Source: Leptolyngbyaceae cyanobacterium M33_DOE_097
GTDB lineage: Bacteria > Cyanobacteriota > Cyanobacteriia > Leptolyngbyales > Leptolyngbyaceae
Assembly (NCBI GenBank): GCA_015296075.1
Contig: DVDV01000172.1
Coordinates: 1-47,087 of the forward strand
Length of the DNA stretch: 47,087 nt
Direction of reading: 5' to 3'
A program made the translations under genes and the position numbers. Positions 1 to 8,051 of this stretch are shown piece by piece. Positions within the stretch are counted from its first letter, which is position 1, and every line of letters starts with the position of its first letter. The notes under the pieces were generated by a model. That model made no database searches. It was not told the origin of the DNA and worked only from the letters and a program-made list of their open reading frames with translations.

Positions 1-2
1 CT

Positions 3-1664
3 GCAGCGCCCTATGGATATGCTGCACCTGGCTATGGACAGCCAATGTACCAGGCTCCCGCACCGAACCCCTACGCTTATCCGGCCATGGCTCCGGGGAG
101 TATGCCTGCAGCGCCCTATGGATATGCCACTCCGGGTTATCCGGCTCCCGGTTATGGGCAACCAATGTATCCGATTCCACCTGGACAAACCGTAGCGATG
201 CCTGGGGTACCCAATCCCTACGGGTATCCAGTCGCTCCGGGAAATGGCCCCTATGGCGTACCTGCACCAGGCTATGGACAGGGCAGCTATGGCACTCAGA
301 TGGTGCAAGGGGCACCCTTACCGCCCATGCCAGGGATGCAACCCAATCAAATGGGGTATCCAACCGGAGTTGCAACGGGTATTGGTAGTGACGTTAGAAC
401 GCCTTACGCGGTTCCCGCTCCAAATTATGGGCAAGACTGCGTCATGAATGTCTGTTACGGTGCGACTCCGGGGTTAACCGTGCCATCGGCTCCACCCAAC
501 AGCCGAACGGGTCAAGCCTTACCACCTCCACCCGTTGAGGCACCTAACTTTTACCCTGGTGGCACTTCCAGTTTACCGACGCAGCCAGGTTACCCGATCG
601 CACAACCCGTGGGGCAGGTCCAACCGACGCAGCCGACGCAAGCGACACCGCCCACCGAGCAACGTCCATCAACCCGGAGTGCGCCGCTCAACTCACCTTC
701 ACTCAGACTGCAAGGGGTTGCAATTTACCAGGGTGATGAGTTCTCAGCTCGCGCCCGCGTGGCTGGAATTTATCCACTCACGCCAAATTTGTTGGCAGGC
801 GCAACGCTTGACTTTACGGAAGGGAATGCATTTTCAGATTCGCCAGATGATGGTTTGAATATCAACGAGTTATACCTGGCAGCCTCGATTCCAGCTTTAC
901 CCAACCTGCGGTTTGCTGTAGGTCAGCTCGATCTCACCTCGTACTTCGATCGCAATAGTTTTGCGAAAGATGGCGCGACCCACTTCTTCAACACAGCGTT
1001 CCAAACAAACCCGGCACTGGCTGCAACTGCGATCGGCTCGCGCCCAGCCGCACTGGTTAACTGGAGCATCACCGACAACGTTGAAGCAAAGGCCGCTGTC
1101 TTCTCGTCGTCCCGTAGTCTAGAAGATTTTAGCCTAGATGGTTTTGCGGCAGAAGTTGGGTTTCGCTATGGCAACTTTATCGTCAGAGGCACCTACGCAA
1201 CTGCGCGCGATGCTGGAGCTGACACGGGTTTCCAAGAAATCTTTCAAGTCGATCGTGGCAACGGAGAAACGGGATTAAAGCGAGGCGATCGGGAAGATTC
1301 ATTTGGAGTCAATGCTGAGTTATTTATTCCAGAAATCAAAATGGGCATTTTTGCTCGTTATGGTTACTACAACAACCAGGAAATTGGCGAAACAGGCAGC
1401 ACCTTCAACGTCGGTGTTAGTTTCTTAGACGTTTTCACGCCCAACGATCGCGCCGGCATTGCGTTTGGACAACTGCTCTCAAACAAAGACCTGCGCGATG
1501 ACGCTGACGAGCGAACGCCAAACGTGCTTGAGGTGTTCTACGACTTTGCCGTACTCCCCAATTTGCGCCTTGGTTTTTCCTACCAGGCGTTGAACGAGTT
1601 TTCTGAGAGCATTTTTGGGGTTCGCGTCAAAACCGAATTTGATTTAATCCAGCCCAGGAGGTAG
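3..1664 (+). CDS. Outer-membrane beta-barrel protein with Pro/Gly/Tyr-rich N-terminal region (partial, 5' end outside window)
   Basis: The reading frame is open from the first bases, so the true start lies upstream of the window. The visible N-terminal part is a low-complexity run of PGY, APGYGQ and PYGYP motifs with in-frame repeats, followed by a Pro/Thr/Gln-rich linker. From about base 690 it becomes a barrel-like domain of alternating short strands ending in a typical outer-membrane terminus (…GVRVKTEFDLIQPRR), resembling cyanobacterial porin-type barrels. The stop codon overlaps the Shine-Dalgarno of the next gene, a TPR protein, and the genes that follow are GH8, BcsB and BcsA. I infer that this is the outer-membrane pore of a cellulose exporter, replacing the C-terminal barrel of BcsC. 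Pore identity and substrate are inferred from position. An unrelated OprB-like porin is the alternative. Confidence 0.75.
   Translation, partial: AAPYGYAAPGYGQPMYQAPAPNPYAYPAMAPGSMPAAPYGYATPGYPAPGYGQPMYPIPPGQTVAMPGVPNPYGYPVAPGNGPYGVPAPGYGQGSYGTQMVQGAPLPPMPGMQPNQMGYPTGVATGIGSDVRTPYAVPAPNYGQDCVMNVCYGATPGLTVPSAPPNSRTGQALPPPPVEAPNFYPGGTSSLPTQPGYPIAQPVGQVQPTQPTQATPPTEQRPSTRSAPLNSPSLRLQGVAIYQGDEFSARARVAGIYPLTPNLLAGATLDFTEGNAFSDSPDDGLNINELYLAASIPALPNLRFAVGQLDLTSYFDRNSFAKDGATHFFNTAFQTNPALAATAIGSRPAALVNWSITDNVEAKAAVFSSSRSLEDFSLDGFAAEVGFRYGNFIVRGTYATARDAGADTGFQEIFQVDRGNGETGLKRGDREDSFGVNAELFIPEIKMGIFARYGYYNNQEIGETGSTFNVGVSFLDVFTPNDRAGIAFGQLLSNKDLRDDADERTPNVLEVFYDFAVLPNLRLGFSYQALNEFSESIFGVRVKTEFDLIQPRR
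1656..1661 (+). promoter_or_regulatory. Shine-Dalgarno of the TPR gene, overlapping the end of the barrel gene
   Basis: AGGAGG lies in the last two codons of the barrel gene, directly before its TAG stop, and eight bases before the ATG at 1670. It fixes the TPR start at 1670 rather than the in-frame ATG at 1712, which has no ribosome binding site. It also implies translational coupling of the two genes. Confidence 0.85.
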
Positions 1665-1669
1665 CCCCG

Positions 1670-4033
1670 ATGCGGAAAAGCCCCCCAACTCCTCAAACAA
1701 AACGTTTGAATATGAATCACAACAACCGACTGCGCCGGAAACACACTTCCCTATCAGTTCCAATTCTTTCGCTTGGCATTCTCCTAACCAGCGTATCTCT
1801 CGCGTTAGAAGCAACGATGCCACAGGTGACGCTAGCTCAGGCTGTACCCGCCGAGGTGCGGGAAGGCTTCTCGCTGTTAAATCGAGGTTTGGTGAATGAC
1901 GCGATTCGCACCTTACAACGAGCGGTACAACGGTATCCCCAGTCGATTGAAGCAAAACTAGGGTTAGCGATCGCCTACCGACGCGCCGGACGCGATGAGG
2001 ATGCGTTTCGGGTCTATGAGCAAGTGCTGGTGCAAGACCCGAACAACCGATTGGCATTGCGCAGCGTTGGCTTGCTGGGTGGTTATCGGCCTGAGTGGCA
2101 GACACGAGGCATTGAAGCCCTCACAACATTGTTGACCATCACACCCGATGACGTTGAGGCCAGAACGCAACGAGCTTTGTTGTTGGGCTATCAAGGCCGC
2201 TTTCAAGAATCGGTTGCCGACTACGAAATCGTCTTACGCACCAACTCTTCGCCGGAAGTGTTGATCGGGGCAGCCCAAAGCTACACCTACGCAGGCGACC
2301 CAGCCAAAGCCTTAGAGTTGTTTAACCGCTATCAACAGTCGGGTAGAAAAATCACAGGTTACGCCGCGATCGCCTACTCACGGGCACTGCGTGAAACGGG
2401 AAGTCCTTCTCAAGCGGTTCAGTTTTTGGCTCCCCAGCTTTCCTCCAAGTCGGATGATTTGGCGGTACAAACCCGCGTTGAGTTGTCGCAGGCTTACCTG
2501 GCAAACAACCAACTGACGCAGGCGCTGGCAGTTCTAGAACCTTTACAGGGCCGTTCAGATGCGATTTTGCCACTGGCCCGCGCCTTGAATGAAACTGGGC
2601 AACGAACCAATCAGCCTGAGTTAACCGCTCGCGCGATCGCGCTCTACCGCCGCGCCTTGAGTGAAACGCCCAACCCTTCACCTGCATTCTTACGAGAAGT
2701 CGCGGATGTCTTTAGTGGGCAACCGCAAGAACGAGAAACCGCTCTCCAAATTTACCGCCGACTCGCAGCCGCCCAACCGAACGATCGCGCTTTGCAGGTG
2801 CGGCGACTGGGGTTAGAGAATCAGCTCGGCTACATCTCAAAAGCTGATCTGCGGCAACAACTACGCCCCTATCTGGAACCGTTACCGACCGATCCAATTG
2901 AACAACGTGCTTTAGCAAAGGCACTGGTTGGGGTTGATCCGGATCCAGAGCTGTTGCCAGCGTATCTAGCCCTGGCTCAAACCGGGGCGATCGCGGCTGA
3001 ACCCTTCCTCAATTTCCGCATCGCGCAGATGTTTATCGAGCGCAATGATCTCGTCTCAGCTCGCAATGCCCTGGCAGCTTACACCAGCACTCCAGCGGGT
3101 AGCCGCGACCTGGCGCCGCAACTGCTGGCCGCCGAGATTGAGCGACGTGAAGGCAACTTAGAAGCTGCAGCCCGCCGTTATGAAGCGGTGTTAGCCAACA
3201 ATCCTCCAGCCGATGTTGCAGATGGAGCCTTACAAGGACTAGCGGGAATTCGGTTAAGCCAGGGGCGGATGACTGAAGCAATTCAGATTTACGACCAGTT
3301 GATTGCTCGCAACCCTCAAAATGCCCAACTCATTCTCGGTCGCACTAGCATTGCCTATCAGGCCAATCAAATTTCAGAGCAACAGGCCGAAGCGGTGTTG
3401 AATGGTTGGTTACAGACGCGCCCGGTGACGGATAATCCACCTGAATTATTCAGCCTGGTGGGAGCCTTACCGCCCAGTTCCAATCGGGTTGCTGTGTATG
3501 ATCGCCTGACTGCGGTCGATCCCAACTATGTACCAGTCCAGCTCCGACGCATTCAAGTCCTGGCCCAGCAAGACCCAGCCGCTGCGAAAGCGCAGGTAGC
3601 TCAATTGGTTGCCCGTCGTCAGGCACTTGGCATCGATACACCCAACGCTTATCTGCTAGAGGCGCAACTGGCGCAGGCTGTCGGTGATACGGCTTTAGCA
3701 TCGAAGTCTTATGAGGCCGTGATTGCGCGTCAACCTGCTAACACAGATGCACTGGTGGGTCTGGGTAACTTGCGCCTGCAACAGCGTCAACTTGGTGCCG
3801 CAGAGCAGTACTTTAACCAGGCTCTTGCCTTCCGGCCAAATGATGTGGGGATTCGGCGATCGCTGATTGAAGTGACCGTTGCTCAGGATCGGCCCCTCAC
3901 AGCAATTAAACAGCTTGAAGACCTGCAAATGCGGCAGATGACTGAAGACAGGAGCATTGCCGAGCGGCGTCAAAAAATTGAGGAAGACTTCCTGCAAAGA
4001 CGCGGCTTTCAACCACCGTGGGAGCGCTATTAA
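1670..4033 (+). CDS. TPR-repeat periplasmic protein, BcsC N-terminal-like
   Basis: The protein has 787 residues. A basic N-terminus and a hydrophobic stretch (SVPILSLGILLTSVSLAL) with AQA near residue 57 form a signal peptide. The rest is helical tetratricopeptide repeats throughout, for example the blocks from residues 60-140 (EGFSLLNRGLVNDAIRTLQR…, KLGLAIAYRRAGRDEDAFRVYE) and near the C-terminus (DALVGLGNLRLQQRQLGAAEQYFNQALAFRPND). There is no barrel at the C-terminus, unlike full BcsC of about 1,150 residues in enterobacteria. In BcsC the TPR part is a periplasmic scaffold that guides cellulose to the outer-membrane barrel, and I infer the same role here with the upstream barrel protein as partner. 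The start is set by AGGAGG at 1656-1661. It is followed by a 134-base spacer and the GH8 gene. Confidence 0.85.
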   Translation: MRKSPPTPQTKRLNMNHNNRLRRKHTSLSVPILSLGILLTSVSLALEATMPQVTLAQAVPAEVREGFSLLNRGLVNDAIRTLQRAVQRYPQSIEAKLGLAIAYRRAGRDEDAFRVYEQVLVQDPNNRLALRSVGLLGGYRPEWQTRGIEALTTLLTITPDDVEARTQRALLLGYQGRFQESVADYEIVLRTNSSPEVLIGAAQSYTYAGDPAKALELFNRYQQSGRKITGYAAIAYSRALRETGSPSQAVQFLAPQLSSKSDDLAVQTRVELSQAYLANNQLTQALAVLEPLQGRSDAILPLARALNETGQRTNQPELTARAIALYRRALSETPNPSPAFLREVADVFSGQPQERETALQIYRRLAAAQPNDRALQVRRLGLENQLGYISKADLRQQLRPYLEPLPTDPIEQRALAKALVGVDPDPELLPAYLALAQTGAIAAEPFLNFRIAQMFIERNDLVSARNALAAYTSTPAGSRDLAPQLLAAEIERREGNLEAAARRYEAVLANNPPADVADGALQGLAGIRLSQGRMTEAIQIYDQLIARNPQNAQLILGRTSIAYQANQISEQQAEAVLNGWLQTRPVTDNPPELFSLVGALPPSSNRVAVYDRLTAVDPNYVPVQLRRIQVLAQQDPAAAKAQVAQLVARRQALGIDTPNAYLLEAQLAQAVGDTALASKSYEAVIARQPANTDALVGLGNLRLQQRQLGAAEQYFNQALAFRPNDVGIRRSLIEVTVAQDRPLTAIKQLEDLQMRQMTEDRSIAERRQKIEEDFLQRRGFQPPWERY

Positions 4034-4167
4034 AGCAATCATCTCCGCGATTATCACCTGGACTGCGTATTCATTATTTATCTATCGACTCTAATTCAAT
4101 TCACTTGTTCCTACTTAATTCATTTGTCTGAACGTACTGTGCTCTGCTGTTTTGACTATCCCAACCC

Positions 4168-5442
4168 ATGCGAGATTTTTCTCACCCGGTGATTCTCATG
4201 TTTATTGTTCTCAATGCCCTCATGTTGGGCTTGAGTAGCTGTCGGGATGCTCAAAATTCGCAATCCGCGATCCAAGCTTCTCCAGCCCCTTCAGTCACAC
4301 CTACTGATGGTGTCAGCCCTGTAGCTGCGGTTGCGGCTCCAGCAGCCCTGAATGAGTTGCTGCAACAAAGTTGGGATGCCTATCGACGACAGTTCATTCA
4401 GTCAGACGGGCGTGTGATTGACCTTGAGCAAACAGCTGACAACCGTACCGTGTCTGAAGGGCAAGCCTATGCCATGTTACGAGCGGTCATGATTGGCGAT
4501 CGCGCCACCTTTGACCTGACGCTGAACTGGGCTGAAAACAATCTTCAACGCAAAGACGTTAACGGCAAACAAATCGACAACCTCTGGAGTTGGAAGTGGG
4601 GACGCACACCACAAGGTCAATGGGGCATTATTGATGCCAACTTTGCCAGTGATGCAGATGTCGATGCTGTCACCGCTCTCATCTTTGCTTATCGGCGTTG
4701 GCAAGACCCTGCCTATTTAGCGCTGGCCCGTACGAAATTAAAGGATTTGTGGAATTACTCAACTCTGGTTGGTAAGAATGCAGCGGGCAAACAAGTTCGT
4801 CACTTTTTACCAGGCCCCGCGATCGCGTTTCAAGAAGGCAATTTAGTCACCCTTAATCCCTCTTATCTAGCGCCTTACGCATTTCGCCTGTTTGCTCAAA
4901 TAGATTCTGAGCATGATTGGTTAAGTTTAGTCGATAGCAGCTATGAGTTTTTAGACGCTGCAACAGAGATATCGAATGTGCGTTTACCCGGTGATTGGGT
5001 CGCCATTGATCGAGAAACTGGCATTTTGACACCACTTCTTTCTCCCCCACCTGGCACCAGTGAATATGGCTTTGATGCCTACCGCGTTTGGTGGCGAGTC
5101 GGACTGGACTGGAGCTGGTTTAAAGAGCCACGAGCCAAGAAGTTTTTAGAACAGCGAATGACTCACCTCAAACAGGTGTGGAAAGCACAAAAGAAACTAC
5201 CCGCTCGGATCGATTTACAGGGCAATCCTATCGTCGAGTTTGAATCAACTGCTCAATACGGCATGGTGTACTTCGCAATGCAAATTATTGATCCAGCGAT
5301 CGCCCGCGAAATTGAGCAAAAAAAGATCGCACCCACCTATCGCAATGGTTATTGGGATAGCGACAGTGCTTATTACACGCACAACTTGATCTGGCTAGGA
5401 CTGGTGCCTCCAGCAAACCTGGCTGCGCTGATCCGTCCGTAA
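4168..5442 (+). CDS. bcsZ: Glycoside hydrolase family 8 endoglucanase, BcsZ-like lipoprotein
   Basis: The protein has 424 residues. Residues 8-25 form a lipoprotein signal ending in the lipobox LSSC, with Cys25 as the predicted lipidated residue. The GH8 domain fills about 60-420. SEGQAYAML supplies Glu97, the usual proton donor position, and ASDADVDAVTALIFAYRRW (from residue 160, with Asp162 and Asp164) matches the GH8 signature. BcsZ hydrolyses beta-1,4-glucan in the periplasm and is needed for proper cellulose export. Its place between the TPR gene and bcsB agrees with that role. BcsZ of enterobacteria is a soluble periplasmic enzyme, so a lipid anchor is a difference. Whether it acts on cellulose or another beta-glucan cannot be told from sequence. 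Confidence 0.88.
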   Translation: MRDFSHPVILMFIVLNALMLGLSSCRDAQNSQSAIQASPAPSVTPTDGVSPVAAVAAPAALNELLQQSWDAYRRQFIQSDGRVIDLEQTADNRTVSEGQAYAMLRAVMIGDRATFDLTLNWAENNLQRKDVNGKQIDNLWSWKWGRTPQGQWGIIDANFASDADVDAVTALIFAYRRWQDPAYLALARTKLKDLWNYSTLVGKNAAGKQVRHFLPGPAIAFQEGNLVTLNPSYLAPYAFRLFAQIDSEHDWLSLVDSSYEFLDAATEISNVRLPGDWVAIDRETGILTPLLSPPPGTSEYGFDAYRVWWRVGLDWSWFKEPRAKKFLEQRMTHLKQVWKAQKKLPARIDLQGNPIVEFESTAQYGMVYFAMQIIDPAIAREIEQKKIAPTYRNGYWDSDSAYYTHNLIWLGLVPPANLAALIRP

Positions 5443-5457
5443 TGTTTTGAAAAAACA

Positions 5458-5489
5458 CCAGAAGTGAATGGCGATCGCGCTCCTTCTGG
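5458..5489. repeat. Intergenic hairpin between bcsZ and bcsB
   Basis: CCAGAAG (5458-5464) and CTTCTGG (5483-5489) form a perfect 7-bp stem enclosing a HIP1 palindrome. No T-run follows, so it is not a standard terminator. It could mark mRNA processing or stabilisation inside the operon. Confidence 0.35.
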
Positions 5490-5543
5490 CAAGTGTAAAA
5501 ACCGCGTTTACTTCCTACCACCGTCGTTTACCGAAACCTAATC

Positions 5544-8051
5544 ATGAAAGGCACTCACCGACCTGAGTTACCTAAGCAACGTTCGACCCAAAAATCGTAT
5601 TTTCGCGCAACTTTTTGGTTGTTGTTGTCTTCTCCCGCGTGGCTATTTCTAGCCGGAATCGCCACCCAAGCCCAAACGGATAAGTCGATTCAAAGACAAG
5701 AGGATCAACTGATTCGCCAATACAGCCCCAGTGGGTCGGCACCCGTGTATCGACTCCCCAAGGCAGCTCCGGCACCCGTGTATCGTCCCCCGGCTGCCCC
5801 CGCGCCCAGACGCAGCGTGAGTGAGCCAGCGCCCGAACCCGAACCCGCACCGAGATCGGCTCCAAGTGCGCCTAGTCGGCCAGCCGAACCTGCAACCGCT
5901 GCCAAGCCTGCTGCTAACTTAGGGCCGCTGAGTCGATACGAAGTCGAGTTTAATCGCAGCCCTGTGGTGGGAAATGCATTGCAACTGCGCGGCGCTTACT
6001 CAGAAGTAAGATTTGGGTTTACCCGCCCGCGTGACTGGAATGTGCAAGCCGTTAAAGCCTTGATTCGCTTCAAGCACTCTCCCGCTCTTTTAGCCAATCG
6101 CTCTAACTTAACCGTGCGGGTGAATGGGGTTAGCGTTGGTAGCACGCCGCTCAACCGGAGATCGGGGCAAATTGGGCAGTTACTCGTGTCAATTCCGCCT
6201 AGAGTGCTGCAAAACTACAACGAAGTGACTCTGGTAGCCCAGCAAAACAACTCACCCGAATGTCCTGAAAATCCGGGTGACCCCACTCTCTGGACAGAAG
6301 TGCTACCCGACTCTAAGGTGATGCTTGATTTTCGTCCGGTGGCTGTGCCGCTCGACCTGAGCAACTATCCCTATCCCTTCTTTGATCCGCTCAGCTTAGA
6401 CACTAACCGAATTGCCTATCTCACACCTGAGCAACCGAACGAAGCGTGGCTCACCTCGATGGCTCAGTTTCAGGCAGGGTTAGGGCGACTGGCAGATTTT
6501 CGCCCTCTGGAAACCCGCTTATTTAAGAAACTAGAAGAAGTACCACTAGGACAACGATTGGTTATCATTGGCACCCCGGCTGAGCAATCGGCTCTGCGTG
6601 GTTTGAAACTGCCACTCCAAGTGGTGAATAACCAACTCGTTGACGAGTCTAAAACCCCACTTGCTGAAGATGTTGGCGTATTGATGTTAGGCACTACCCG
6701 CAATGGGCAGGTGCCTGTTTTGGTAATTACTGGCAACGGGCCAGATGGCGTTTCCAAAGCCGTTCAGCTCCTGGTTCAGGCCGATCAGCGCAAGCTCACA
6801 ACCGGACAATACATGACCGTGAGTGAGGTGCCAGATGTGCCCTCGCCATCACCTCGCAGTTGGCCCCGTTTTATTCCAGCAAATGACTCCTTTAAGCTCA
6901 GCGACCTGATGGGTGCTGAAAATAAGGCGATGGAGGATGTCACAGTGCGGGGAGCCTACGCTCCACCAGTGGACTTTAACTTCCGAGCATTACCAGACGA
7001 TCGCCTCAAGCGTGGCAGCACAATGACCTTGCGCTATAGCCACAGCCCCCAGGTCAATCCGCGCTTATCGACTTTAGAAGTGCGCATTGATGGGGTGCCA
7101 ATTGGTGGTAAGCGATTAACGAAAGAAGATGGCGTTACCAAAGACACTTTCAAGCTTGATTTACCGCCCGACTTGATCAAGCCCGACTCAAAGATGCAGG
7201 TTGTTTTTAACCTGACTCCCAAAGAACTGGGTCAATGTCAAACTATGCCTGACCAGCAACTCTGGGGCACGGTACATAGCGATACCTCGTTTGACTTACA
7301 ACGAGAAAATGCAGTGCAACTGCCCGATCTGGGCCTGCTGAAAGCGGGTTATCCCTTTGCGGCACCTCAAGATCTTTCGACCACTGCGATCGCGGTACCC
7401 GATTCACCTAACGCTGCTGAACTTCAAACCCTGCTGGAGTTTAGCGAGCGGCTCGGACGCTTGAGCCAATCTGACACAGTTAAACTGCGAGTCTTCACGG
7501 CTGGCACCTTACCCGAAGATGTTAGACAAGAGAGCAACCTGGTTGGCATCGGTCGTCGAGAACGCTTCCCCTTCCCTGAGATCAACGAAGCAAAAGGCTT
7601 CCAACTGGGCAACTTTTTCACCCGTTCTAATGGGCAAAGTCAGGTTCAGACGGCACCCGATACAGGCGGTGTGGTGAAGCAAGTCGTTTCCCCGTGGAAC
7701 AACAACCGAGTCTTGCTGGCGCTAACCGCTCAAGACGATGCCGGGTTAGGCAAAGTTCAAGACCTGTTTGAGCGCGATATCCTCTTCTTCCAACTAAAAG
7801 ACGACACCGTTGTCGTGAATACCACGAAGGATAATCCCTCACCCTACGACGTAAACGACTACTCGTTTGAGTCCTTCCGAGAAGCCGATCGCACCCGCCA
7901 GATTGAAAACACCTCACCTATCAACAAAGTCTCTAACTTCTTAAGCAACAACTGGTATCTACTGCCAACAGGCATCATTCTGGCAGCTTTGGGCATGTAT
8001 GGCGTCGCCCAACTCTATCTCAAACGGCTCGCGGTAGGAGATAAAAAATGA
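5544..8051 (+). CDS. bcsB: Cellulose synthase regulatory/periplasmic subunit BcsB
   Basis: The protein has 835 residues. An N-terminal signal (about residues 20-43) is followed by a Pro/Ala/Glu-rich linker (about 60-125), then two repeats of a beta-sandwich carbohydrate-binding plus flavodoxin-like module. The two halves are recognisable from LRGAYSEVRFGFTRPRDW… and VRGAYAPPVDFNFRALPDDR…, each followed by RVNGVSVG/RIDGVPIG and a Cys-containing loop ending in LW. A single transmembrane helix near the C-terminus (about 804-826) anchors it. In the BcsA-BcsB complex this helix completes the synthase membrane domain and the periplasmic modules guide the glucan. The last base pairs overlap the bcsA start (ATGA at 8048-8051). 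The long Pro-rich linker after the signal may span peptidoglycan, which is inference. Confidence 0.92.
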   Translation: MKGTHRPELPKQRSTQKSYFRATFWLLLSSPAWLFLAGIATQAQTDKSIQRQEDQLIRQYSPSGSAPVYRLPKAAPAPVYRPPAAPAPRRSVSEPAPEPEPAPRSAPSAPSRPAEPATAAKPAANLGPLSRYEVEFNRSPVVGNALQLRGAYSEVRFGFTRPRDWNVQAVKALIRFKHSPALLANRSNLTVRVNGVSVGSTPLNRRSGQIGQLLVSIPPRVLQNYNEVTLVAQQNNSPECPENPGDPTLWTEVLPDSKVMLDFRPVAVPLDLSNYPYPFFDPLSLDTNRIAYLTPEQPNEAWLTSMAQFQAGLGRLADFRPLETRLFKKLEEVPLGQRLVIIGTPAEQSALRGLKLPLQVVNNQLVDESKTPLAEDVGVLMLGTTRNGQVPVLVITGNGPDGVSKAVQLLVQADQRKLTTGQYMTVSEVPDVPSPSPRSWPRFIPANDSFKLSDLMGAENKAMEDVTVRGAYAPPVDFNFRALPDDRLKRGSTMTLRYSHSPQVNPRLSTLEVRIDGVPIGGKRLTKEDGVTKDTFKLDLPPDLIKPDSKMQVVFNLTPKELGQCQTMPDQQLWGTVHSDTSFDLQRENAVQLPDLGLLKAGYPFAAPQDLSTTAIAVPDSPNAAELQTLLEFSERLGRLSQSDTVKLRVFTAGTLPEDVRQESNLVGIGRRERFPFPEINEAKGFQLGNFFTRSNGQSQVQTAPDTGGVVKQVVSPWNNNRVLLALTAQDDAGLGKVQDLFERDILFFQLKDDTVVVNTTKDNPSPYDVNDYSFESFREADRTRQIENTSPINKVSNFLSNNWYLLPTGIILAALGMYGVAQLYLKRLAVGDKK

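Noticed and set aside
1644-2105. Open frame of 153 codons antisense to the barrel and TPR genes
   Set aside because: It lies fully inside two well-supported genes on the other strand and is Arg/Ser-rich, as antisense frames of GC-rich genes are.
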